A program made the position numbers and the translations under genes. Shown here one piece after another: positions 1-7,626 of a stretch of 64,000 bases of DNA. The stretch comes from Flavobacterium sp. SCGC AAA160-P02 (GTDB lineage Bacteria; Bacteroidota; Bacteroidia; Flavobacteriales; Flavobacteriaceae): contig KB911091.1 of NCBI GenBank assembly GCA_000383355.1, positions 1-64,000 on the forward strand, given 5' to 3'. Position 1 is the stretch's first letter, and each line of letters opens with the position of its first letter. A model generated the notes under the pieces. The model saw nothing but the letters and a program-made list of their open reading frames with translations. It was not told the DNA's origin and did not search any database.

Positions 1-393
1 AAAACCATGTTGCGTTTGGGAAGAGAGAAAGAAACCTTAGATGTTATTTCTGATCAGTCAGGAACCCCAACCTATGCTAAAGATTTGGCTAAAACCTGTT
101 TAGAGATTCTATGTGGAGACAGCTCAGAAAATATTAGTAAAAACGGAAAGTTGTATCATTACTCTAATGAGGGAGTTACTTCTTGGTATGACTTTGCTAA
201 AGAGATTATGAAACTAGGAGAAGTACACTGTAAGGTACACCCAATAGAAACTAAAGACTATCCTACCTTAGCAAAAAGACCACAATATTCTGTATTGGAT
301 AAGTCTAAAATAAAAACAGATTTTAAACTAGAAATTCCGTATTGGAAAGATTCTTTAAAAGATTGTATGATAAAAATAAATTCGAACTCATGA
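1..393 (+). CDS. rfbD: dTDP-4-dehydrorhamnose reductase, C-terminal part (5' cut by window)
   Basis: The reading frame is open from base 1, so the start lies outside the window and only about 130 C-terminal residues are present. RmlD/RfbD reduces dTDP-4-keto-L-rhamnose to dTDP-L-rhamnose. The visible part has the family's QxGTPTYAxDLA block near its beginning, the HYSNEGxxSWYDFA substrate-site region, and the closing KRPxYSVLDKSK motif. The stop overlaps the next start (ATGA at 390-393), so it is translationally coupled to rfbB. The other rhamnose genes (rfbA, rfbC) are probably just outside the window. The identification is firm. Confidence 0.93.
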   Translation, partial: KTMLRLGREKETLDVISDQSGTPTYAKDLAKTCLEILCGDSSENISKNGKLYHYSNEGVTSWYDFAKEIMKLGEVHCKVHPIETKDYPTLAKRPQYSVLDKSKIKTDFKLEIPYWKDSLKDCMIKINSNS

Positions 394-1439
394 GAAATAT
401 CTTAGTTACTGGAGGCGCTGGTTTTATAGGCTCGCATTTGGTGAGATTATTGGTCAATACATATCCTGACTATCATATAGTAAATATGGATGTATTAACC
501 TATGCTGGTAATTTAGAAAACTTAAAAGACATAGAAGCTAAAGACAATTATACCTTTGTTAAGTGTGATATTTGTGATGTAAAGAAAGTAATAGAGGTTT
601 TTCAAGAGTATACTATAGACTCAGTAATTCACTTAGCGGCAGAATCTCATGTAGATCGTTCTATTGAAGACCCATTTTCATTTGCTCAAACCAATGTGAT
701 GGGAACACTTAGTTTATTACAGGCGGCAAAAGAATATTGGGGTGGTAACTTTACTAATAAGTTGTTTTATCATGTATCTACCGATGAGGTATATGGTTCT
801 TTAGGGGAAGATGGCTTTTTTACAGAAGAAACAACTTATGATCCTCATTCGCCCTATTCTGCTTCTAAAGCGTCTTCAGATCATTTTGTAAGGGCTTTTG
901 CAGACACTTATGGTCTGCCTACAGTAATATCTAATTGCTCCAATAATTACGGTTCCTACCAGTTTCCAGAAAAACTCATTCCGTTATTTATTAATAATAT
1001 TGTTCATAACAAATCACTTCCTGTGTATGGAAAAGGGGAAAATGTGAGAGATTGGTTGTTTGTGAACGATCACGCAAGAGCTATTGATGTGATATTTCAT
1101 AAAGGAAAATTAGGAGACACCTATAATATTGGTGGCTTTAATGAATGGAAAAACATAGATTTGATCAAAGTAATGATTAAAACAGTAGATCGATTGCTTG
1201 GTAGAGAAGAAGGAGCCTCTGATAAACTCATCACCTATGTCACAGACAGAGCTGGTCATGATTTACGTTACGCAATAGATTCTACAAAACTAAAAAACGA
1301 ATTGGGTTGGGAACCCTCTTTACAATTTGAAGAAGGAATTGAAAAAACGGTAACTTGGTATCTTAAAAATAATGAATGGATGGAAAAAGTAACTTCAGGA
1401 AAGTATCAAGAATATTATAAAAAAATGTACAATAAATAA
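390..1439 (+). CDS. rfbB: dTDP-glucose 4,6-dehydratase
   Basis: RfbB converts dTDP-glucose to dTDP-4-keto-6-deoxyglucose in the dTDP-rhamnose pathway. It is an extended SDR enzyme: the NAD motif GGAGFIGSH starts at about residue 8, ESHVDRS follows, the STDEVYG active-site segment carries Thr/Asp/Glu, and YSASK is the catalytic YxxxK. The length of 349 aa is normal. The frame stays open upstream to an ATG at 342, but the start at 390 puts the dinucleotide fold at the very N-terminus, as is usual, and gives the 4-base ATGA overlap with rfbD. The operon continues into the cupin gene one base after the stop. Confidence 0.95.
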   Translation: MRNILVTGGAGFIGSHLVRLLVNTYPDYHIVNMDVLTYAGNLENLKDIEAKDNYTFVKCDICDVKKVIEVFQEYTIDSVIHLAAESHVDRSIEDPFSFAQTNVMGTLSLLQAAKEYWGGNFTNKLFYHVSTDEVYGSLGEDGFFTEETTYDPHSPYSASKASSDHFVRAFADTYGLPTVISNCSNNYGSYQFPEKLIPLFINNIVHNKSLPVYGKGENVRDWLFVNDHARAIDVIFHKGKLGDTYNIGGFNEWKNIDLIKVMIKTVDRLLGREEGASDKLITYVTDRAGHDLRYAIDSTKLKNELGWEPSLQFEEGIEKTVTWYLKNNEWMEKVTSGKYQEYYKKMYNK

Positions 1440-1440
1440 T

Positions 1441-1917
1441 ATGTATCAAGAAATAAAAAAAGAGATAGAATCTTTTGGATTCTTGGTAGTTTCTCATGAT
1501 TTTGAGAGACCTTGGGGTGGGTTTTTAGTGATTGATGAAACACAAGCACAAGATTTTTCTAATAAATTCTTTGAAGGCTTAGATGTAAACACTTTAAAAA
1601 TTGGAGGGAAATTGAGCCCAAAAATACTCATTGTAAAACCCAATGCTCGCTTGTCTTGGCAGTACCATAACAGACGTGCAGAAATTTGGCAAGTATACAA
1701 AGGTGCTGCAGGAATCATTAGAAGTAATTCTGATGTAGAAAATGAGATGGAAGTTTATAACGAAGGAGATCAGATTGTTTTACAGCAAGGAGAAAGACAT
1801 CGTTTAATTGGGCTAAATGAAGCTTCGGTAGTAGCAGAGATTTGGCAACATACCGATGCTACTTATCCTTCAGATGAAGACGATATTATTAGAGTGCAAG
1901 ATGATTTTGGAAGATAA
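1441..1917 (+). CDS. Cupin protein, mannose-6-phosphate isomerase type II-like
   Basis: A 158-residue single-domain cupin. A metal-binding cupin core is visible: WQYHNRRAEIW (His and Glu ligands) at about residues 78-88 and GERHRLIGL at about 119-127. It resembles the C-terminal isomerase domain of bifunctional mannose-1-phosphate guanylyltransferase/PMI and related sugar-phosphate isomerases. It sits between rfbB and a cytidylyltransferase gene, so a role in sugar nucleotide or polysaccharide precursor supply is inferred. The substrate cannot be told from sequence alone. Confidence 0.75.
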   Translation: MYQEIKKEIESFGFLVVSHDFERPWGGFLVIDETQAQDFSNKFFEGLDVNTLKIGGKLSPKILIVKPNARLSWQYHNRRAEIWQVYKGAAGIIRSNSDVENEMEVYNEGDQIVLQQGERHRLIGLNEASVVAEIWQHTDATYPSDEDDIIRVQDDFGR

Positions 1918-1931
1918 ATAAAGTAAACAAC

Positions 1932-2357
1932 ATGAGTAAGAAAAAAGGAATGATAGTATCAGGGTATTTTAACCCAATACACAAAGGACATATAGAGTAT
2001 TTTAACAATGCGAAAGAATTAGCAGACGAATTATTTGTGATTGTAAATAACGATCATCAAAGAGTATTAAAAGGATCCAAAGAATTTCAACAAGAACAAG
2101 AACGTGTTTTTATTGTTTCTAATATAAAATCTGTAGATCATTGTGTGTTGTCTATAGACCAAGACAGAACGGTTTGCAAAACCATTGAAAAAATTGCCTT
2201 AGACTTTGGTGCAACCTATGATTTGAGTTTTGCCAATGGAGGAGACCAAAATAACAATACCATTCCAGAAAGACCTATTTGTGATCAAATGGGAATTACT
2301 TTGGTAGATGGCTTAGGAGACAAAATACAGTCTAGTAGTTGGTTGCTTAAAAAGTAA
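1932..2357 (+). CDS. Cytidylyltransferase/adenylyltransferase family protein (HxGH type)
   Basis: A 141-residue nucleotidyltransferase of the glycerol-3-phosphate cytidylyltransferase/RfaE domain II type. The nucleotide-binding motif is in GYFNPIHKGHIEYF (HKGH near residues 18-21). The usual closing ISSTxI signature appears in altered form as QSSSWLL near the end. The enzyme would join a small phosphorylated compound to CMP or AMP, presumably for decoration of a surface glycan, since it lies 14 bases after the cupin gene in the same operon. The substrate is unknown. A strong terminator follows, so it is the last gene of the unit. Confidence 0.78.
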   Translation: MSKKKGMIVSGYFNPIHKGHIEYFNNAKELADELFVIVNNDHQRVLKGSKEFQQEQERVFIVSNIKSVDHCVLSIDQDRTVCKTIEKIALDFGATYDLSFANGGDQNNNTIPERPICDQMGITLVDGLGDKIQSSSWLLKK

Positions 2358-2383
2358 TTAGTGATAGGTATAGTATAATATAA

Positions 2384-2410
2384 CGCTCTGGTAATCAGGG
2401 CGTTTTTTTT
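2384..2410 (+). terminator. Rho-independent terminator of the rfb operon
   Basis: A 7-bp stem (CGCTCTG pairing with CAGGGCG, one G-T pair) with loop GTAAT is followed directly by eight T. It lies 27 bases after the cytidylyltransferase stop and separates it from the sugar transferase unit. Confidence 0.85.
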
Positions 2411-2503
2411 GTTATTGTTTTAACTAAAAAAAATCACTTACCTTTGATATAGCGTTCAATGTTTAGAGCTAAGTTCTTTTCATAGTATCTCTAAATAAAA
2501 CAA

Positions 2504-3118
2504 ATGTCTCCTAGCATTCCTCAACAAATCATCGGTTTATCAACCAGTCAAAAAGTCTTCAAAAGACTATTGGATGTTCTGCTGTCTTTGATACTTATTC
2601 CAACCCTTCTTTTTCCCGTTAGTATCCTAATTATTTTAGCCACTATAGATACCAAAATTTTTGGTTTATTTTTTCAAAATAGAGTGGGGCAATATGGGAA
2701 AGAATTCACTATTTATAAAATTAGAACTTATGATAGAAATGGAGAAGTTTCAAAATTTTCAAAAAAAATAAGAAAATACAAGCTAGATGAAATTCCTCAA
2801 ATACTTAATATTCTGCTTGGTCAGATGAGTTTTGTAGGCCCTAGACCAGATGTGCTTGAAGTAATGAGCACCTTGTCTAAATCAGACCAGGTTATTTTAT
2901 CTATAAAACCAGGGTTAACGGGGCCAGCTTCTTTGCATTATTTTAATGAAGAAGCAATTTTAGCGGAACAAGAAGATCCTATTGCTTATACTAATCAGAT
3001 ACTAACTCCTAAAAAGAATGCTATTAATAAAGATTATATAAAGAATTACCATATTTTTAACGATGTAAACTACATTTATAAAACTACCCTACATGTATTC
3101 CAAAATATGGCTCTCTAA
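2504..3118 (+). CDS. Undecaprenyl-phosphate sugar phosphotransferase, PglC-like (bacterial sugar transferase)
   Basis: Transfers a sugar phosphate from a UDP-sugar to the lipid carrier at the inner membrane, the first membrane step of glycan assembly. The 204-residue protein is the minimal monotopic form: KRLLDVLLSL opens one hydrophobic re-entrant helix (about residues 22-48), followed by FQNRVGQYGKEF, a KIRTY segment, KLDEIPQ, and the family signature MSFVGPRPD with KPGLTGPAS. It lacks the long N-terminal membrane region of WbaP/WcaJ. The next two genes encode a PglE-like aminotransferase and PglF-like dehydratase, which suggests a UDP-amino-dideoxysugar substrate. Confidence 0.88.
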   Translation: MSPSIPQQIIGLSTSQKVFKRLLDVLLSLILIPTLLFPVSILIILATIDTKIFGLFFQNRVGQYGKEFTIYKIRTYDRNGEVSKFSKKIRKYKLDEIPQILNILLGQMSFVGPRPDVLEVMSTLSKSDQVILSIKPGLTGPASLHYFNEEAILAEQEDPIAYTNQILTPKKNAINKDYIKNYHIFNDVNYIYKTTLHVFQNMAL

Positions 3119-4214
3119 ACCTCATTTTGAAACGGATGATCTAGACTACTTTAAAACCACAATGGAATCTAATTGGATTAGCACTGTGGGCCCAAATATA
3201 GCTAGTTTTGAAAGGTCTATAGAAGATGTTTTCAACAAAAACTTAAAAGCTGTTGCCCTAAATTCTGGAACCTCAGCCATACATTTGGCGTTAAAAATGT
3301 TACATATTGGTGCTGGTGATGAGGTAATTTGTCAAACATTTACTTTCTGTGCAACCGTAAACCCTATACTGTATTGTGGTGCAACCCCCATATTTATTGA
3401 AAGTGAACAAGAAACTTGGAATATGTGTCCGGTTTTCTTGGAGGAAGCCATTAAAGATCGGTTGAAAATAAATAAAAAACCCAAAGCCATTATTGTAGTA
3501 GATTCTTACGGAATGCCTGCCAAATGGGATGAGTTATTAGAAATATCTAACAGGTATGAGATTCCTATTATAGAAGACTCTGCGGAGGCTTTTGGATCTG
3601 AGTATAAGGGGCGCTTATGTGGGAGTTTTGGGAACTATTCAATACTATCTTTTAACGGAAATAAAATTATTACCACCTCTTCTGGTGGTGCTTTATTGTG
3701 TAAAGATGAACAAGACAAAGAAAGAGCCATCTACCTATCTACTCAGGCTAAAACAACTAGTTCTTTATACGGTGAAGTAGGTTTTAATTATAGAATGAGC
3801 AATGTACTGGCTAGTTTGGGTATTGAGCAGCTAAAGGTCTTAAATAAAAGGATTGAACAAAGAAGAGATAATCATACCAAATATCACTCTCTGGTGTCAG
3901 ACCTCAAGGGAGTTAAATTACAACAAGAAAATAGCAGTGATTTTTATTCAAATTTTTGGCTTAATTGCATTATTACAAACAATCCTAAAATCTCTAAATC
4001 TGCTCTTATAGATGAATTTACCAAACACCATATTGAAGTAAGGCCTTTATGGTTTCCTTTGCACCTTCAAGACTATTTAAAAGGATCTTTATACTACGGA
4101 GATAACTTTAGTGAAACCTTATTTGAGAAAGGCTTGTGCTTACCTTCAAGCTCTAATCTTACCAACGAAGAATTTAATAGAATAGGTGACGTTTTTAATT
4201 CATTTAAAAAATAG
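3093..4214 (+). CDS. DegT/DnrJ/EryC1/StrS aminotransferase (PglE-like, nucleotide sugar)
   Basis: A PLP-dependent sugar aminotransferase of 373 aa that would aminate a UDP-4-keto-6-deoxyhexose. Visible are the conserved N-terminus KIWLSKPHF, NSGTSAIHLAL (phosphate binding), EDSAEAFGSEYKGRLCG, and SFNGNKIITT with the PLP lysine at residue 191. The substrate-side Phe/Asn region and the closing LCLPSSSNLTNEE are also present. The start overlaps the sugar transferase by 26 bases; it is kept because KIWLSxPH is the normal N-terminus of this family. The order transferase, aminotransferase, dehydratase matches bacillosamine-type genes, but the acetyltransferase (PglD) is absent here. Confidence 0.9.
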   Translation: MYSKIWLSKPHFETDDLDYFKTTMESNWISTVGPNIASFERSIEDVFNKNLKAVALNSGTSAIHLALKMLHIGAGDEVICQTFTFCATVNPILYCGATPIFIESEQETWNMCPVFLEEAIKDRLKINKKPKAIIVVDSYGMPAKWDELLEISNRYEIPIIEDSAEAFGSEYKGRLCGSFGNYSILSFNGNKIITTSSGGALLCKDEQDKERAIYLSTQAKTTSSLYGEVGFNYRMSNVLASLGIEQLKVLNKRIEQRRDNHTKYHSLVSDLKGVKLQQENSSDFYSNFWLNCIITNNPKISKSALIDEFTKHHIEVRPLWFPLHLQDYLKGSLYYGDNFSETLFEKGLCLPSSSNLTNEEFNRIGDVFNSFKK

Positions 4215-4220
4215 GAACAT

Positions 4221-5273
4221 ATGTTTGAATCATTTTTCACGCAACAGGCACTTCAAAAAAGCACACCATTTATGAGTGATGATTTTTTGAAAAAGTATAA
4301 AAATGACACAATTTTAATTACTGGTGCAGGGGGGTCTATTGGAAGTAAAATAGTTGAAAAACTTACAGAAATTAATTTCAAGAATATTGTTTTGTTAGAT
4401 CAGTCAGAGTTTCATCTTTTTAAATTGAAGAAAAAACACTTTTCTTCTGGCTTTAATTATGAGATAGCAGATATAAGAGATAAAAGAAAAATTGAATATT
4501 TATTTCAAATTTACAAACCCAAACTAGTTATCCATGCAGCAGCATATAAACATGTTTCTCTAATAGAGAATGATGCTTATGAATTAATTAGAACAAATTT
4601 AGAGGGTACTATAAATATGTTTACATCGTCATTAAAATATGCTGTTTCAGATTTTATTTTTATTTCAACAGACAAAGCTGTAAACCCTGTCAATAATATG
4701 GGAGTATCAAAAATGTTAGCAGAATTATTCTTAAAATCGAATTTTAATAACAAAAAAATTAACACAAAAATTATTCGATTTGGAAATGTAATTAATTCTA
4801 ATGGGTCTGTTATTCCTATTTTTTTGGATGCTATTTATAACGGGTCAGCTATTGAGATTAGAAATGAAGCTGTAGAAAGATATTTTATATATGACGATGT
4901 TGTTGCTAAAAACATTCTAAACATTTCTATTCACGATTCAAATTCACTGTATTTATTAGAAATGAATAGCCCGATTAAAATAATTGATTTAGCTAATTAT
5001 ATAAAACGAATAAAAAAGTCGAGTTCAATCATTACAATAACGAATCTAAGTAAAAAAGAGAAAATTACTGAAGAGCTTTTAAACTCTGATGAAAGTATTG
5101 AGAAAACGAATTATTTAGATTGTTATCGCATAAAAAAATCTACAGTTATTGACAAAGAAATTTGGAAAGAAATTCGGAAAGAAATAATTGATATTGTAAA
5201 AAATAATAAAACTTTTAATCATAAAGTTGTAGATAGTAAAATACAACATATAGACTACTTGATCGAGAAATAA
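4221..5273 (+). CDS. Nucleotide-sugar 4,6-dehydratase, soluble CapD/PglF-like
   Basis: A 350-residue SDR of the polysaccharide-biosynthesis CapD/FlaA1 group, expected to make a UDP-4-keto-6-deoxy-HexNAc for the preceding aminotransferase. The NAD motif TGAGGSIGS lies at about residues 34-42; HAAAYKHVSLIE, STDKAVNP and RFGNVI are family hallmarks. The catalytic Tyr of YxxxK is Met in MGVSK (Met160, Lys164), as in PglF/WbpM enzymes. The N-terminal membrane domain of classical PglF is missing, so it should be cytoplasmic. The C-terminal third is Lys/Ile-rich and more AT-rich than its neighbours, possibly through transfer or drift. It starts six bases after the aminotransferase stop and ends the operon. 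Confidence 0.82.
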   Translation: MFESFFTQQALQKSTPFMSDDFLKKYKNDTILITGAGGSIGSKIVEKLTEINFKNIVLLDQSEFHLFKLKKKHFSSGFNYEIADIRDKRKIEYLFQIYKPKLVIHAAAYKHVSLIENDAYELIRTNLEGTINMFTSSLKYAVSDFIFISTDKAVNPVNNMGVSKMLAELFLKSNFNNKKINTKIIRFGNVINSNGSVIPIFLDAIYNGSAIEIRNEAVERYFIYDDVVAKNILNISIHDSNSLYLLEMNSPIKIIDLANYIKRIKKSSSIITITNLSKKEKITEELLNSDESIEKTNYLDCYRIKKSTVIDKEIWKEIRKEIIDIVKNNKTFNHKVVDSKIQHIDYLIEK

Positions 5274-5383
5274 TACGAGTAATTCTTTTACACCCCATAT
5301 CAGTAAATAATAGATTTTTTATGTAATAATTGTATTTTAAAACTATTATTTTTCTCCGAAAACGATTGAGTTTTTTTAAGCTA

Positions 5384-5414
5384 TTGTGTAACCAAGATTC
5401 TTATGATATATTTG
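5384..5414 (+). promoter_or_regulatory. Bacteroidota sigma-A type promoter for the amino-sugar kinase gene
   Basis: TTG at 5384-5386, a 20-base spacer, and TATATTTG at 5407-5414 match the Bacteroidota consensus (-33 TTG, -7 TAnnTTTG). Transcription would begin near 5420, shortly before the ATG at 5437. Confidence 0.6.
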
Positions 5415-5436
5415 ACCAATACAAACAATACAATAC

Positions 5437-6291
5437 ATGATTTTAATTGCAGATGGTGGTTCTACAAAAGCTGATTGGATAGCCCTAGACAGTAATAAAA
5501 AAGAACATTTTAGGGTAAGAACATTAGGATTAAATCCTGCTGTGATTTCTTCAGAGGAATTAACCAACAGAATTATCAACATGTTTCAGCTCATCAATAT
5601 AAAAGATGAGGTAACTCAGGTCTATTTTTATGGAGCTGGCTGTGGAACTCCTAAAGCCAATGCCATTTTAAAAGATGTAATGACGCCCATCTTTAAAAAT
5701 GCAGCCATCACTATAGAAGAAGATATGTTGGCAGCCGTGTATGCAGCTTCAGGAAAATCTCCAGCTGTGGTATGTATTTTAGGAACAGGTTCTAATAGCT
5801 GTTATTTTGATGGAGAAAAAATGCATATGCAAGTACCTTCCTTAGGCTATGTATTAATGGATGAGGCAAGCGGCAATTACTTTGGTAAAAGGCTCATTAG
5901 AGACTACTATTACGGAATGATGCCCAAGTATATGGTGAAGAAGTTTGAAAAAGACTATGTATTAGATCCAGATACCATTAAATCAAATATTTATAGAGAA
6001 CCCAATCCAAACATGTATTTAGCCTCTTTTGCAAAATTTATGTTTGATTTTAAAGATGAGAAATACGTCAGGAAATTGATGAAAAAAGGATTTGAAAAGT
6101 TCTTTAAATTTAGAATTTTACCGTATCAATTATCTACTGAAACACCCATATATTTTATAGGTTCTATTGCACACTATTTTAGAGAAATTTTAGACGATGT
6201 AGCAGATAAAAATGGACTTAAAATTACAGACGTTATTCAAAGACCTATAGATAATTTACTAGAATATCATAAAAAAAACATCAATCAATAA
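5437..6291 (+). CDS. BadF/BadG/BcrA/BcrD-type ATPase, probable N-acetylglucosamine kinase
   Basis: A 284-residue sugar kinase of the ASKHA fold. The phosphate-1 motif is ILIADGGSTKADW at the N-terminus, GAGCGTPKAN is central, and CILGTGSNSCYF (about residues 110-121) is the phosphate-2/adenosine region. FIGSIAHYF near residue 245 fits the C-terminal ATP-binding part. Related flavobacterial proteins are annotated as N-acetylglucosamine kinases, which fits recycling of cell-wall amino sugars next to murF. The exact substrate is inferred. The 3' end overlaps convergent murF by 11 bases. Confidence 0.8.
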   Translation: MILIADGGSTKADWIALDSNKKEHFRVRTLGLNPAVISSEELTNRIINMFQLINIKDEVTQVYFYGAGCGTPKANAILKDVMTPIFKNAAITIEEDMLAAVYAASGKSPAVVCILGTGSNSCYFDGEKMHMQVPSLGYVLMDEASGNYFGKRLIRDYYYGMMPKYMVKKFEKDYVLDPDTIKSNIYREPNPNMYLASFAKFMFDFKDEKYVRKLMKKGFEKFFKFRILPYQLSTETPIYFIGSIAHYFREILDDVADKNGLKITDVIQRPIDNLLEYHKKNINQ

Positions 6292-7534
6292 CTTCTGAAA
6301 GTCTTTCTAAAGACATCCCTCTAGATCCTTTGATTAAAATATAACAATTCTTAAAAGGACTTTGTTTGATTTTATCTTTTAAAGATTCAAAATTTTCATA
6401 TTTTTCTGAGGCAGAAGTTTTACTATAAGCTTCCCCTACAAAAATGCACCTGTCTAGATGTAATGTATTACAATAGTCAACAATATTTTGATGTTCTTTT
6501 GTTGAATAGTCTCCCAGTTCAAACATGTCGCCCAAGATTACAGTCTTTTTCTGATGAGTGGTTTTATTTAAATTATCTAAAGCTACAATAGTACTTGAAG
6601 GATTGGCATTGTAGGCATCCATTAGAATTGTATTGTTCTTCTTTTTTATAATCTGAGACCTGTTATTGGTTGGTATATAATTTTTAATAGCAGATATTAT
6701 ATTTTCTTGACTAATAGTAAAATACTCTCCAATAGATATAGCAGCTTTAAGATTGTCTACATTATAAGCTCCAACCAAATGTGTATGTATTACTTGATCT
6801 TTATATTTTACAGCTAAAAATGGTTGAATAGCTGAGGTAGCTATTGTATTGTTTAATAAAACGCTGTTTAAGTTAGTGGTTAGTTGTACTTGTATAGCAT
6901 CATTTGCATTCACAAAAGAAATTTTATTGTTTTCTTTGAGATAGGTGTAAAGTTCAGATTTTCCTTTTATGACTCCTTCAATGCCGCCAAATCCTTCTAG
7001 ATGAGCTTTTCCAAAATTTGTAATATAGCCTAAATCTGGTTCGCAAATAGTACACAGAAATTCAATTTCTTTCTGATGATTTGCACCCATTTCTACAATC
7101 CCTATTTCAGTTTTATTGGTAAATGATAGAATTGTTAACGGAACTCCAATATGATTGTTTAGGTTTCCTAGTGTTGCCTTGGTGTTAAATTGCGTTTGTA
7201 AAACAGCCTGTAATAATTCCTTTGTAGTTGTTTTTCCATTGCTTCCAGTAATACCAATGATAGGGATCGATAATTGTTTTCGATGATAATTTGCCAATGC
7301 TTGTAGTGTTTTTAAAACATTGTCAACCAAGATAGTTTTTCCTTTTATTTCATAAGCCTTCTCATCAATTATAGCATATGAAGCTCCTAGCCCTATTGCT
7401 TTTTGAGCAAAGGTATTGCCGTTGAAGTGCGCTCCTTTTAAAGAAAAAAATAGTGCATTTTTTCTTATATTTCTGGTATCAGTAGCAACTAAATAATTTT
7501 TTGAGTATTTCTGATATAAATCTTTAATGTTCAT
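6281..7534 (-). CDS. murF: UDP-N-acetylmuramoyl-tripeptide--D-alanyl-D-alanine ligase
   Basis: MurF adds D-Ala-D-Ala to UDP-MurNAc-tripeptide, the last cytoplasmic step of peptidoglycan precursor synthesis. The 417-residue protein has the Mur ligase ATP loop GITGSNGKTTTKE, then TLGNLNNHIGVPLTIL, the EMGANHQKEI carbamate/Mg region, and MDAYNANPSS in the C-terminal domain. The length is close to the family norm. It lies downstream of gldJ on the same strand but a strong hairpin separates them, so it may need its own promoter or readthrough. Confidence 0.95.
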   Translation of the reverse strand: MNIKDLYQKYSKNYLVATDTRNIRKNALFFSLKGAHFNGNTFAQKAIGLGASYAIIDEKAYEIKGKTILVDNVLKTLQALANYHRKQLSIPIIGITGSNGKTTTKELLQAVLQTQFNTKATLGNLNNHIGVPLTILSFTNKTEIGIVEMGANHQKEIEFLCTICEPDLGYITNFGKAHLEGFGGIEGVIKGKSELYTYLKENNKISFVNANDAIQVQLTTNLNSVLLNNTIATSAIQPFLAVKYKDQVIHTHLVGAYNVDNLKAAISIGEYFTISQENIISAIKNYIPTNNRSQIIKKKNNTILMDAYNANPSSTIVALDNLNKTTHQKKTVILGDMFELGDYSTKEHQNIVDYCNTLHLDRCIFVGEAYSKTSASEKYENFESLKDKIKQSPFKNCYILIKGSRGMSLERLSEVID

Positions 7535-7543
7535 AATGCTAAA

Positions 7544-7581
7544 GATAAAAAAACCTCATTGAAATCTATTCAATGAGGTTT
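7544..7581 (-). terminator. Strong hairpin terminator between gldJ and murF
   Basis: A perfect 13-bp inverted repeat (left arm 7551-7563, right arm 7569-7581) with a 5-base loop. On the minus strand it is followed by an uninterrupted T tract. It acts in the gldJ direction and ends only 17 bases before the murF start, so it could end gldJ transcripts or meter readthrough into murF. Confidence 0.8.
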
Positions 7582-7626
7582 GTATTTTTATGATGAGTTC
7601 AATGACCGAATTTTTAGACCCAATTC

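Noticed and set aside
342-389. Upstream in-frame extension of rfbB from an ATG at 342.
   Set aside because: It lies inside rfbD and adds unconserved residues; the start at 390 gives the normal N-terminus and a 4-base overlap.
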